A stretch of DNA of 51,123 nt, from the IMG/VR virus record IMGVR_UViG_3300042518_000793, positions 1 through 51,123 of that record. One strand, 5' to 3'. Positions 38,304-45,866 of this stretch are shown here, piece by piece. Within the stretch, counting starts at the first letter, position 1, and each line of letters starts with the position of its first letter. This DNA is from a virus. A model generated the notes under the pieces. It searched no databases, had not been told where the DNA came from, and worked only from the letters and a program-made list of their open reading frames with translations. A program made the translations under genes and the position numbers.

Positions 38304-39260
38304 TCAGTAGTTCATTGCGGCACGCCGAGCTTCTTCGAGCGTGCGGATCTTGATGGCCGGTGCCACTACGGCAGCCGCGCCCCCGGGAGGAGGCCGGGGC
38401 GGTGCCGGTCGCGGCGGTGCAGCCACGGGCGCAGGTTGCGCCGCAGGTGCACGCGCCGGGACTGGCCCGGGGCGGCTCTCGCCAAAACGATGTTGCAGGA
38501 TGATGGCCGCGTCCTCGACCGTAAGGCCGGGGTTGCTTTTGACCATGTCCCAGAGCTTCCCCGCGTGTTCGCGGTTGCCCAAGACCGGGTACTTGCCTTT
38601 GGCAGCCTCCCAGTCCTTGCGAAGGTCAGCCTCGATAGCCGACGCCTTGGCGCTCAGCTTCTCGGTCTCGCGCTCTTGCTTGATGGCGTCGAGTTCAGTC
38701 TTCAGCGCCTTGAACTCGGCCATCTCGCGGCGCAGGGCGGCGAGTTGCTGCAACGCCGGGTCACCGTAGTCGTCTTCGGCGTACTCGGGCTCAGCGGCGG
38801 CTTGTGGCGCGGCGGGTTGCGCCTTCTGCTGTTGGAGGTACTCGACGACCTGCTGAAGCTGGTCACGCAGCAAACCGACCTCAGCCTCGGCACGCATGCG
38901 GGCTTGGGTCTCGCTGTCGGCCTTCGCGCGGAAGTGCTTGACCAGTCCGAAGTCAGGCTTGGCCGCTTCGACCTTGGGCTCCTCGGTGGGCTCGGCGTCG
39001 CCTTCGGGCGTCTTGCCTTCGGGTGCCGGGGGATCTTCGCCACGAGCCGCCGCTTCGGTGATAGCCGCCGCCGCCGCAATCTGCGCCATCGGGTCGGCGG
39101 GTAGCGCCGGTGCAGCCGGGGCCGCATCACCGGACGCCACGTCGGGCGCGTAGTCTGCGGCCATCGCGTTACGCGTGGCTTCTGCGAGGGTCTTGGCCGT
39201 GCGAGCCGGTGCAGCAGGAGCCGCAGCGGGGGCAGGGGTGGTGGTGACGGTCTCGGACAT
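38304..39260 (-). CDS. Scaffolding protein
   Basis: A 318-residue Ala/Pro/Glu-rich protein directly upstream of the coat gene. Disordered ends flank a central helical zone with a long coiled coil (LRDQLQQVVEYLQQQKAQP, MAEFKALKTELDAIKQERET). The C terminus is Pro-rich, then KIRTLEEARRAAMNY. That end echoes the N-terminal KTLAEATRNAMAADY, a possible duplicated coat-binding helix. Such a composition is typical of scaffold proteins that guide coat assembly and leave or are cleaved. AGGAG precedes the ATG. Confidence 0.8.
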   Translation of the reverse strand: MSETVTTTPAPAAAPAAPARTAKTLAEATRNAMAADYAPDVASGDAAPAAPALPADPMAQIAAAAAITEAAARGEDPPAPEGKTPEGDAEPTEEPKVEAAKPDFGLVKHFRAKADSETQARMRAEAEVGLLRDQLQQVVEYLQQQKAQPAAPQAAAEPEYAEDDYGDPALQQLAALRREMAEFKALKTELDAIKQERETEKLSAKASAIEADLRKDWEAAKGKYPVLGNREHAGKLWDMVKSNPGLTVEDAAIILQHRFGESRPGPVPARAPAAQPAPVAAPPRPAPPRPPPGGAAAVVAPAIKIRTLEEARRAAMNY

Positions 39261-39287
39261 GGGGCTAAGCTCCTGCGCGTCTCGCGC

Positions 39288-39324
39288 GTCTCATATTGAG
39301 AACGACGGCGTGCGGTCTTGTCAA
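39288..39324 (-). promoter_or_regulatory. Putative leftward promoter with 15-bp palindrome upstream of scaffold
   Basis: In the 65-base gap between portal and scaffold genes, the minus strand has TTGACA (39324-39319). Eighteen bases on comes CTCAAT (39300-39295) as a weak -10. The palindrome TTCTCAATATGAGAC (39302-39288) overlaps the -10 position. The same 15-mer occurs at 42279-42293. A bound factor here would block the promoter, or RNA read-through could form a hairpin. It would set scaffold and coat expression separately from the portal. Confidence 0.5.
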
Positions 39325-39325
39325 G

Positions 39326-41623
39326 CTACATCCCTGAATTGAGGTCGAGCGGCGGCACGCCGGGACCACGAACGGACGGCATCCCCGACTCCATCGGCAG
39401 CGGTTGCGCGTTCTCCATGCCCACCGCCATTGGGACCGGGGTAGGGCCAAACACGTCGAGTGGCATGCCCGTGGCGGGGTCCACCATCGTCGCCGGGTCC
39501 GTCGGTGCGACGGCCATCGGCGCTTCGACGGGGATGGTGGGTTGCGGCTGCGGCGGCGGGGACACCTTGGCCGCGACGTCGGGGGCGTACTCGCGCCACC
39601 ACTCGTAGCCTTGACGCAGCCCTGACAGGTAGCCCTCGTGCTCGGCAAGGTGACGGACGGCCCACTGATAACGCTCCACCTCGGCCTCCCGAAGGGCGTC
39701 GCTCATCAGGAGAGACTTGATCTCTCGAATGTGCGCCGCGTGATCCTCGTACGGCTCAGCCTTGACCGGGCTCGGCGGCGGGAGGTTCGGGTCAGCCGCC
39801 GGCATGATGGGCGCGGTCAGAATCTGATAGTTCTCCTCGCGCTGATAGCGGACCTCTTGATCGGCCTCGCCTTGAATGCGCCCCGGCGTCCCGAACTCCA
39901 TCTCTTGGAGAACGCGGTTCCGCGCTTCAGGGTCGTTCACGACGTCGCCGTACATGCCCATGTTGGCGAGCATCAGCACAGTTTCGCGGTTCACGCTCGG
40001 GTGACGTACCGCCATCGAGCCGGGAAGCACGCGGACGTTCGTGGTGCTGATGTCCTCAGACTGGAACGACAGCACTTCGAGCTTGCTGCCCTTGCCCATC
40101 ACTTGGATGGTGGTCTCGACGGGCATGTAGTCGCGCCAGAGCTTCAGAAGCATCGAGCCCGTGACGCTGAACGCCTCTTCGAGTTCGCGCGTCGTCGGAG
40201 CCAGCTTCGTGGCGTCCAGCTCGGCCATCCATTGCGCCGCGCGTCCGCTGATAGCCGCCGGGACAATGCCTTGCGTGATCTCGTTGATGCCCGAGATTTC
40301 GCGGATGTGCTGGATGGCCGCCGCTTCGAGCGCTTCGTGCTGCGGGCTCACCTGCGGAGACTGGATAGGTTGCGGCGGCACCGTGCCGGGGTTGTAGAAC
40401 ACCGTTTCGCCGGGCTCAGACGTGAGCACGCCTGCGTCAATTGAGCCCTTCATCACGGCCCACTTCGGTGCGCCGTTCAGTTCGACGACTTCGAGCCGCT
40501 TGCTAATTTGGCCGTTCAGCATGTCCTGCACCGGGCGCACGACGTCGACCATGCCCTGACCGAACAGCTTCCCGGGAATCGAGTTGTACCGCACGATCAC
40601 GAAAGGCAGCCGCCCGCACGGGAGGCCTTCGTACTCTTCGAGCAGCACGTTGCCCGCCGTGACCGCGTAGTAGCCCCGGGGGTGACGCGGGCTCGGGCGC
40701 TCGTAGTAGAAGACGACCCGGCAGCGGTCGAGCGTCAGGTCTTGCGATGACCCGGAGTCTGATCGGATGTCGGCGAGCAGCGTGGCCGCGATGTTGTCGC
40801 CGCCCATCGCACGGTCACACGTCACGAACTCGGCCATCGTGGGCCAGCGGTCGCGGATGACGTCGATGTGAAGCCAGCGGATCTCGGCGGCCCATTGGCA
40901 ATCGGACAGGTCCTTACGCGCCGCGCCGGGGTCGAAGACCATCGAGAACGGCGGCACTACCTCGACCGTCGGGAAGCCCATCGCGTGGTGCGTGCCGGGC
41001 GGTCCCTCGAAAAGCTCGTCCGCGCTCTCGGGCTCGGCCATCGGCATCGGCTCCGAAGGGTCCGCGCCGAAAGGCAAGCCGGGCGCTTTGTGCTCCGTGT
41101 CCGCGTCAGGACCGCCCATCGTATCGGTCGCCGCCGAATCGAAATCCACCCGGAGGATACCGACGCCCGTGATGAGCGCCCATTTCATCAGCTCTTGAGT
41201 CTTGCTGCCCATCGTGAGCTGGTGCCAGAGGTACTCTAGCAGCTTCTCGGACGCGCGAGCACTCTCGGTGTCCTCTTCGTCGTCGGTCTGCGGCGTGACA
41301 AGCCACCCGGGCTGGTGCTGCGTCAGCTTCGCAACGGCGGTGTCCACGGCGGGCCTGATGTAGTTCAGGACCATGTGGATTTCCCAGGGGTCAGCCGGGA
41401 TGTCCCGAAGCCGCTGAAGCCCGCGCGAGTACTCAATCCATTGCCGCCCGGTGTAGTACGCGACGCACTCCCACGCGGTCGCGATGAACGACTCGCGCGC
41501 CGCTTCGCCCGACTTCACGAGACGGTCGATGGCCGCAATGGTCTTCGCCGTCCGCGTGTCGGGGCTATACGTCTGGCGTGGCTGACGCTCGCTGTACCAG
41601 TCGGCAACGGGTGACGTGCTCAC
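39326..41623 (-). CDS. Portal protein
   Basis: A 765-residue protein with the start MSTSPVADWYSERQPRQTYS and the portal-like segment YYTGRQWIEYSRGLQRLRDI, then EIHMVLNYIRPAVDTAVAKL. Later come FVIVRYNSIPGKLFGQGMVD and RPVQDMLNGQISKRLEVVEL, typical of podovirus (P22/N4-like) portals. The length suits the large portal class and so a short-tailed virion. A Pro-rich C-terminal end follows the helical barrel. It would form the dodecameric ring through which DNA is packaged. Overlaps the 41620 gene by ATGA. Confidence 0.85.
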   Translation of the reverse strand: MSTSPVADWYSERQPRQTYSPDTRTAKTIAAIDRLVKSGEAARESFIATAWECVAYYTGRQWIEYSRGLQRLRDIPADPWEIHMVLNYIRPAVDTAVAKLTQHQPGWLVTPQTDDEEDTESARASEKLLEYLWHQLTMGSKTQELMKWALITGVGILRVDFDSAATDTMGGPDADTEHKAPGLPFGADPSEPMPMAEPESADELFEGPPGTHHAMGFPTVEVVPPFSMVFDPGAARKDLSDCQWAAEIRWLHIDVIRDRWPTMAEFVTCDRAMGGDNIAATLLADIRSDSGSSQDLTLDRCRVVFYYERPSPRHPRGYYAVTAGNVLLEEYEGLPCGRLPFVIVRYNSIPGKLFGQGMVDVVRPVQDMLNGQISKRLEVVELNGAPKWAVMKGSIDAGVLTSEPGETVFYNPGTVPPQPIQSPQVSPQHEALEAAAIQHIREISGINEITQGIVPAAISGRAAQWMAELDATKLAPTTRELEEAFSVTGSMLLKLWRDYMPVETTIQVMGKGSKLEVLSFQSEDISTTNVRVLPGSMAVRHPSVNRETVLMLANMGMYGDVVNDPEARNRVLQEMEFGTPGRIQGEADQEVRYQREENYQILTAPIMPAADPNLPPPSPVKAEPYEDHAAHIREIKSLLMSDALREAEVERYQWAVRHLAEHEGYLSGLRQGYEWWREYAPDVAAKVSPPPQPQPTIPVEAPMAVAPTDPATMVDPATGMPLDVFGPTPVPMAVGMENAQPLPMESGMPSVRGPGVPPLDLNSGM

Positions 41624-41901
41624 GCGCCGTAACCTCGACCCGGGCTCGGCATCGGGCGGCCCTGCGGCATCGAGAGGCCCGCGAGCAGTGCAGCCAGCGA
41701 CCCGCCAGGACCCTTCTGACGCCGAAGCGCATGAAGCTGGATAGACGACGTGTCAGGACGCTGCGCCATGGCTTGCGCCGGCTCGCCTGCCGTCATTTCC
41801 CGCATCTTCGCGATGGCCTGCGCCCGCGCGTCGTCGTCGCTCTGACGCATCGTGTCGTAACCCGGGGTCTCGTCCATCTTGCTCTTGAACATGGGAATCA
41901 T
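41620..41901 (-). CDS. Small virion-region protein, 93 aa
   Basis: Charged, helical N-terminal half (MDETPGYDTMRQSDDDARAQ, AIAKMREMTAGEPAQAMA) and a Gly/Pro-rich C terminus. It is coupled to both neighbours by ATGA overlaps. Lies between portal and terminase genes where small head or assembly proteins are found. No family recognised. Confidence 0.65.
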   Translation of the reverse strand: MIPMFKSKMDETPGYDTMRQSDDDARAQAIAKMREMTAGEPAQAMAQRPDTSSIQLHALRRQKGPGGSLAALLAGLSMPQGRPMPSPGRGYGA

Positions 41902-42149
41902 AGGCCCAGCTTCCCTCTCAGGCTCTGGATGGCCTGAAGTCGTGTGTCATTGGGGTCGATGCCGCCACCGGTTGCCCCAGGGTCGAAGTTGACCGGCTGC
42001 CGTGACGCCATCGGCTGACGCTGCATCGGCTGAAACTCAGGCTTCGGGCGCTCGGGTGGGGTCTTCGCGGTGGTCGAGCCGCCTTGACCGGCACTCATGG
42101 CGGTGCCGATGAGGCTTGGTATCAATCCAAGTAGCGCTTGCCACATCAC
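41898..42149 (-). CDS. Small virion-region protein with hydrophobic N terminus, 83 aa
   Basis: Starts MMWQALLGLIPSLIGTAMSA, a short amphipathic or membrane-binding helix, followed by a Pro/Gln-rich linker (PKPEFQPMQRQPMASRQPVN) and a helix RLQAIQSLRGKLGL. An N-terminal hydrophobic helix with a disordered tail resembles ejection or internal proteins. Coupled by ATGA to both neighbours. Confidence 0.65.
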   Translation of the reverse strand: MMWQALLGLIPSLIGTAMSAGQGGSTTAKTPPERPKPEFQPMQRQPMASRQPVNFDPGATGGGIDPNDTRLQAIQSLRGKLGL

Positions 42150-42373
42150 GTCACCTTCGCTGCGCGCTTTCGGCGCTCTTCCACAGCCCGCTCAAAGGCG
42201 GCGCGGTGATGAACCTCGAACCGTTGCCACGCTTCGTCGTGCGGGGCGACGCTCTCAGCCTGCACCACTTCGGGCGCTTTCTCAATATGAGACGTGCGAG
42301 ACTCGCGACGCAAGACCGCCCAGACGGACAGCGCAAGCGACGCGACGGACAAAATCAGCGAGAACCAAACCAT
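42146..42373 (-). CDS. Small membrane-anchored protein, 75 aa
   Basis: One N-terminal span (MVWFSLILSVASLALSVWAV) followed by a charged helical tail (EAWQRFEVHHRAAFERAVEE). Start lies inside the last 19 bases of the terminase gene. It contains the second copy of the 15-bp palindrome at 42279-42293. A membrane anchor within a packaging gene block is unusual. Function unknown. Confidence 0.65.
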   Translation of the reverse strand: MVWFSLILSVASLALSVWAVLRRESRTSHIEKAPEVVQAESVAPHDEAWQRFEVHHRAAFERAVEERRKRAAKVT

Positions 42374-44244
42374 CGGTTTCTCCGTTCGGGGCGGCTCAGC
42401 GACTCCCGGTAATCAATGTTGTTGGGGTCGTTGCGAACCACCGTGATCTCGATGGGCGCGGGGAGGATGCGGTCGCCGGCAAGAGCGAGAGCCGATGCGA
42501 TGATGAGGTCCGAGCGCTTGCCCGCGATGTGGTCCATGCGCCCGTTCTCGTCGTAGACCAGCGTTCGGCACTCGGCTTGAAAGCGCGGGGAGTGCGCCAC
42601 AAGCGTCCCCTGCACCAGTGCCGCGCGCCATGCCGTAAGCAGCGTCGGTCGCGTGCTCTGGTTCGTCTCGTGCCCATAGATGGACGTCCACGCGTCGGGG
42701 CGAGCGCCGTCGTGGTTCGTCGGGTGAACGCGCGTGAAGATGCGCGGGTAGCCGAGGTCAAGCAGCTTGCGAATCGTGGCAATGCCTTGGTTGTTGCACT
42801 CGGGGACCGCCATGGCGGGACCGCTCTCGCCGCCGTAGAGCCGCCCTATCGCGTCAAGCTGCACCCCGAGCTCGTCAGGCGTGATGTCCTCGCCGTGGAA
42901 CTCGGCCACGATGCGACGGGTCACGCGGTCAAGTACTTGAATGGCGCTCGCGTCAGGGCCACCACCTCCCGCGACGTCGCACCCAATGGCGTAGCGGTCA
43001 CGCCACGACCACACCGGCTCCGCGTAGATGCGCCAGTAGCGCCCCGGGTTGGCGATGGCCGCGCGCCACTGGTCGGGTTGGCGACGCTTGTCGCCAGGGG
43101 TTGCCATCGGGAGGCACCCGGCCCAGATGGGCGTCGGGACCTCGGGCTCTGCGATGGACTCCACCACGGACGGCGGGAGCACCGGACGCCCCGACGCCGC
43201 AAACGCGTGCGCCGGGGACAGCGGGAACTCCTGATCGACGATCACGATGTCGCGGTTCTTCTCGTTCCACTTGCCGACGTACCACCGAACCTGCGGCGGG
43301 GTGAGGTTGTACTCGACGGCGCGCGGGGCGAAGAGGTCAGCCGCTTCGGCGTCGAACTTGCCCGCCGATGTAATGAACACGCCCGAGGTCTTCCACGCTT
43401 CGACGGGGTCCGATGCCGCTGCGATGGCCGCGACCATCTCGGCATCGCCGGGGCGAAGCGGGTAGATGTGTTTGCGGGCGGTCTGCCATGGGAAGAAGAG
43501 CGGCGTCCACCCTGACTCGCCGGTTGAGGCACGCTGCCACCGCTCGTAGAACGAGCCCTGCTGTCCGTTCGCCGTGGACTCGATGATGGCAATGGTTCCC
43601 GGTGCCGCGCGCTCTCCGTCGGTTTCAAGCGCGTCCAGCGTCGCCGCGATAGACTCCTCAGCCGTGCTCGAGCGCCGCCCGTGGTCCCAAAGACCCACCT
43701 CGGACATGTGAAGCAGCGACGGGCTCGACCCACGAGCGGCGTGGTCAGAGCGCTGCGTCTGCACCGACATCGTCGACCCGTTGGCCCAGACGATGCCGCC
43801 CTCTTTCGGCGTGGCTCCCATGTAGGGCCGGAACAGCTCAGGCAGGTTCTTCGCCATGTCCACGCCCATGCGCGCGATGACGCGAGTAGACGGGGCGATG
43901 TGCGCGATGGTCACGGACTGCCAGCCGGGACGAAAGCAGCCGAACCAGAACGCGAGCGCCTGAACGACCGTTGAGATACCAAGCTTGCGGGCCTTCAGAA
44001 CGATGATGCGGGAGCCCCGACCCTCCGCTTCGTCCCGAAGAATGGTGTCCACCACCGCTCGTTGCTCGTCGTTGAGCCGTAACGGGATGATGCGCCACCG
44101 CTTCGCCTTGCTCTTGCGCGTCGGGGCGTCGTCGTCCTCGTCGTCCGCGAGCGCACGGATGCGCACGCACAACTCGCAGAACGCCTCGAAGTCGTCCCGG
44201 AGATGCGCTAAGACTTCGACGGCTTCGGGCGAGAGTGCTCCCAC
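42355..44244 (-). CDS. Terminase large subunit
   Basis: A 629-residue packaging motor. The ATPase region has VLKARKLGIST (~82-92), a Walker A of the K/R-x-R-K-x-G-x-S-T type seen in TerL, and LLHMSEVGLW as the Walker B region. The nuclease region has AIGCDVAGGGGPDASAIQVL, with catalytic Asp, then MAVPECNNQGIATIRKLLDL and KRSDLIIASALALAG (third acidic site). It drives DNA into the capsid and cuts it. The gene overlaps the small subunit candidate by 37 bases. Packaging mode cannot be told from sequence alone. Confidence 0.9.
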   Translation of the reverse strand: MGALSPEAVEVLAHLRDDFEAFCELCVRIRALADDEDDDAPTRKSKAKRWRIIPLRLNDEQRAVVDTILRDEAEGRGSRIIVLKARKLGISTVVQALAFWFGCFRPGWQSVTIAHIAPSTRVIARMGVDMAKNLPELFRPYMGATPKEGGIVWANGSTMSVQTQRSDHAARGSSPSLLHMSEVGLWDHGRRSSTAEESIAATLDALETDGERAAPGTIAIIESTANGQQGSFYERWQRASTGESGWTPLFFPWQTARKHIYPLRPGDAEMVAAIAAASDPVEAWKTSGVFITSAGKFDAEAADLFAPRAVEYNLTPPQVRWYVGKWNEKNRDIVIVDQEFPLSPAHAFAASGRPVLPPSVVESIAEPEVPTPIWAGCLPMATPGDKRRQPDQWRAAIANPGRYWRIYAEPVWSWRDRYAIGCDVAGGGGPDASAIQVLDRVTRRIVAEFHGEDITPDELGVQLDAIGRLYGGESGPAMAVPECNNQGIATIRKLLDLGYPRIFTRVHPTNHDGARPDAWTSIYGHETNQSTRPTLLTAWRAALVQGTLVAHSPRFQAECRTLVYDENGRMDHIAGKRSDLIIASALALAGDRILPAPIEITVVRNDPNNIDYRESLSRPERRNRWFGSR

Positions 44245-44693
44245 TGGTAGCGCTTCTCCGCTTTGGTGAGGGGCTTCTCAACGAGGTCGGCTGACCCGTT
44301 GCGCGCAGACCGGAACGCAAGCGCGTCTTGCATCTGCCGCCACGCTTGCGCCTGCATCGCGTCGTCGCTCTTCTTCTGCTCCACATCGCTCGCGCGAGCG
44401 ATGATCTCCATTTGCGCGCGGCGAGCTTCGGACACGGCCTTGAGGTCAAGCGCGGCTTGCCGCTTCTCGTCACCGTCAAGCGCGTTTTCCAATGCCCACC
44501 GCTTGGCCTCAATGTCCGCGCAAAGCATGCGCGCGACCCAGATAGCTTCCGATTCGCCGTCCTGCCGCTCGCGGTCAAGCCATGCCTGCACGCGCGTGGA
44601 CAGCCCGGCCACGGGCACCGCGTCAAGTTCGTCGTTGTTGCGTTTGCGGGGCACGTCGGCCAGTCTCATCTTGAGACACCGCCGCGTCAACAT
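44208..44693 (-). CDS. Terminase small subunit candidate
   Basis: A helical 161-residue protein (or 153 if started at the ATG 44669) directly upstream of and overlapping the large subunit. Residues ~35-60 are QAWLDRERQDGESEAIWVAR, followed by a long charged helix (ALDLKAVSEARRAQMEIIAR). No clear HTH is seen; assignment rests on gene order. Neither start has a good ribosome binding site. A TTGACG box (44690-44685) lies across the upstream ATG, and the 15-bp palindrome at 44663-44677 overlaps the second ATG, so the start and promoter here are uncertain. Confidence 0.6.
   Translation of the reverse strand: MLTRRCLKMRLADVPRKRNNDELDAVPVAGLSTRVQAWLDRERQDGESEAIWVARMLCADIEAKRWALENALDGDEKRQAALDLKAVSEARRAQMEIIARASDVEQKKSDDAMQAQAWRQMQDALAFRSARNGSADLVEKPLTKAEKRYQWEHSRPKPSKS
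44663..44677. promoter_or_regulatory. 15-bp palindrome at the late-operon start
   Basis: GTCTCA-TCT-TGAGAC is a perfect 6-bp inverted repeat with a 3-base centre. Two close relatives (both TTCTCAATATGAGAC on one strand) occur at 39288-39302 and 42279-42293. It lies at the beginning of the late leftward operon, about 8 bases beyond a leftward TTGACG box. It may be an operator or activator site for late transcription. Confidence 0.45.
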
Positions 44694-44716
44694 CCAAGCG
44701 GCGAAAGGATGACCCC

Positions 44717-45163
44717 GTGACCCACGCCTCCCGCAAAGAGCGGCACGCCCCGGTTGAGCCCGTCGATGTTGCTCTGCCCGCCGCCGTGACCCTGCCCGCC
44801 ACCGTGACCCTCTCCGTGCCCAGCGACATGCCCGCGCTCATCGGCGTTCTTGCCAAGCGCCTGCTCGTTGACCCAGAGGACCTGCTCTCGCTCTGCATCG
44901 CCTTCGCGGTAGGGCAGGCGCGGTCGCAAGGCTTCGCCCGCCACGACCTGCCGCCGCAGCCCGAAGGGGGTTATGCGGGCTCATTTGTCGTCTCGCGGGA
45001 CTGGTACGACCACCATGCGCTTCGAGCTGCGACCGTCGGGTGTTCCGTCGGAGTTCTCGCCTCGACCACGCTGCGGGAGCTCGCGGGATGGCTCGGGCGC
45101 TCGCCCAAGATTCGGCTGCGGGGACGCTCGCTCATCGAGCAGGGCCTAACTCGAAAGGCGTAG
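44717..45163 (+). CDS. Hypothetical protein, 148 aa
   Basis: The only rightward gene in this half of the map, divergent from the late operon. GTG start at 44717 has AAAGGA eight bases upstream. An 18-base unit is duplicated in tandem (44774-44791 and 44792-44809, one mismatch), giving LPAAVTLPATVTLSVP. The rest is helical then mixed (IGVLAKRLLVDPEDLLSLCI, LRAATVGCSVGVLASTTLRE), ending basic. No family recognised. The N-terminal repeat may be a flexible link. Confidence 0.65.
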   Translation: MTHASRKERHAPVEPVDVALPAAVTLPATVTLSVPSDMPALIGVLAKRLLVDPEDLLSLCIAFAVGQARSQGFARHDLPPQPEGGYAGSFVVSRDWYDHHALRAATVGCSVGVLASTTLRELAGWLGRSPKIRLRGRSLIEQGLTRKA

Positions 45164-45231
45164 TCAGTGCGCGCGCGGGCGCGGGACGGTTGGAAACCGT
45201 GACTACTTGGTCATGCTTCTGTTTTGATAGC

Positions 45232-45266
45232 GTGTCAGTTTTGACACAACGTGTCTGTTCTGACAC
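45232..45266. promoter_or_regulatory. Two tandem 16-bp palindromes
   Basis: GTGTCAGTTTTGACAC (45232-45247) and GTGTCTGTTCTGACAC (45251-45266) are palindromic (GTGTC/GACAC arms), with 14 of 16 bases shared, and centred 19 bases apart, close to two helical turns. Phased repeats of this sort are typical of dimeric regulator sites bound cooperatively. They lie between the ends of two convergent genes, where no promoter is needed, so their use is unclear. The remaining part of 45164-45330 holds only the terminator next to them. Confidence 0.6.
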
Positions 45267-45277
45267 AGCCCCAAACG

Positions 45278-45311
45278 ACGAAAGCCCCGAGGCGAACCCC
45301 GAGGCTTTCGT
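45278..45311. terminator. Bidirectional intrinsic terminator candidate
   Basis: ACGAAAGCC (45278-45286) and GGCTTTCGT (45303-45311) form a 9-bp stem with a 16-base loop, followed by TT on the plus strand and preceded by AA-rich sequence for the opposite strand. It sits between the convergent genes at 44717-45163 and 45331-45522, where a two-way terminator is expected. The T-run is short, so strength is uncertain. Confidence 0.65.
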
Positions 45312-45330
45312 TTGGCGCTTTCGCCCTGGC

Positions 45331-45522
45331 TCAGATGCGCGTGCCGAGTTCGTACTTGCCCGTCGCCGCACTTCGGAACCCGAGGAAGCACGCACCGCGC
45401 ACCCCGTGAAACGCGTAGTGCTTGCCGTCCCAGCCACGCGCAATCATGTCAGCCCGCAGGCGCTCGCCGACCGGCGACATCTCTTCGACTTGGTACTTCC
45501 GACCCTTGATCACAACTTGCAT
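45331..45522 (-). CDS. Small basic protein, 63 aa
   Basis: A well-placed start (MQVVIKGRKYQVEEMSPVGE) with GGAGGAGAG upstream and a leader hairpin of the conserved kind at 45537-45551. The protein is basic and beta-rich with RADMIARGWDGKHYAFHGVR and GFRSAATGKYELGTRI. It may bind nucleic acid or a host protein, but no family is recognised. It is the last gene of the leftward early block. Confidence 0.7.
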   Translation of the reverse strand: MQVVIKGRKYQVEEMSPVGERLRADMIARGWDGKHYAFHGVRGACFLGFRSAATGKYELGTRI

Positions 45523-45536
45523 GCTCTCTCTCCTCC

Positions 45537-45551
45537 CAGGCGCTCAGCCCA
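45537..45551 (-). promoter_or_regulatory. Leader hairpin of the 45522 gene (wobble variant)
   Basis: Minus strand: TGGGC-TGAGC-GCCTG, followed by GGAGGAG. Two outer G-U pairs replace the G-C/C-G pairs of the other copies while the loop TGAGC is unchanged. This suggests RNA-level conservation of the structure. Confidence 0.5.
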
Positions 45552-45559
45552 TCTGCACT

Positions 45560-45581
45560 GGCACCCTTTCGCCGGGGTGCC
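45560..45581 (-). terminator. Intercistronic hairpin between 45594 and 45522 genes
   Basis: GGCACCC (45560-45566) and GGGTGCC (45575-45581) form a 7-bp stem with an 8-base loop, with no T-run after it on the minus strand. It follows the stop of the 45594-45773 gene by 13 bases. It may attenuate or stabilise the transcript between these two genes rather than end it. Confidence 0.45.
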
Positions 45582-45593
45582 GTCGGCGTTCGT

Positions 45594-45773
45594 TCACGCT
45601 GCCTTGCGTTGTTCTTGTCGTCGCCAGATCTCATCGATCTCAGCCAAAAGCTCTTTACCTTCGCGGCTTCCCATGTAAATCCACGCTTCAGCCAGCGCCC
45701 CCGCCAAAGTCCCGTTGTCCAGTTCAGCCGCTTTCAGAACCGCCGCTTTCAGAACATCTTTCGTCGTCGCCAT
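45594..45773 (-). CDS. Small helical protein, 59 aa
   Basis: A short frame starting MATTKDVLKAAVLKAAELDN, continuing GTLAGALAEAWIYMGSREGK and ending ELLAEIDEIWRRQEQRKAA. It is entirely helical. AAGGAAAG lies upstream as ribosome binding site and the conserved promoter and leader hairpin lie just before it. Its own promoter and strong leader indicate a highly expressed early protein. Function unknown; small helical host-takeover proteins look like this, which is inference. Confidence 0.7.
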   Translation of the reverse strand: MATTKDVLKAAVLKAAELDNGTLAGALAEAWIYMGSREGKELLAEIDEIWRRQEQRKAA

Positions 45774-45787
45774 GGAGTCTTTCCTTC

Positions 45788-45847
45788 CGGGCGCTCAGCC
45801 CGTCCTGGGTACAAAGCAACTATGCCGCCTCTCACCCAACCTTGCAA
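45788..45847 (-). promoter_or_regulatory. Leftward promoter and leader hairpin for the 45773 gene
   Basis: Minus strand: TTGCAA (-35, 45847-45842), 17-base spacer, CATAGT (-10, 45824-45819), then the leader hairpin CGGGC-TGAGC-GCCCG (45802-45788) leading into AAGGAAAG. An A-run lies upstream of the -35 box like an UP element. The same arrangement occurs at 46711-46771. The spacing, -10, hairpin and loop agree between the two copies. Confidence 0.7.
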
Positions 45848-45866
45848 GCTCTTTTTTGCGCGCACC

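Noticed and set aside
37217-38353. 378-codon plus-strand frame opposite the coat gene
   Set aside because: Low-complexity Val/Asp/Arg translation with no motifs, and the opposite strand encodes a clear coat protein with its own ribosome binding site.
44687-44944. Minus-strand frame opposite the 44717 gene, rich in Gly and His
   Set aside because: It overlaps the small terminase start, has a repetitive GHGGGQ composition, and lacks coupling to neighbours. The plus-strand frame has a ribosome binding site and normal composition.
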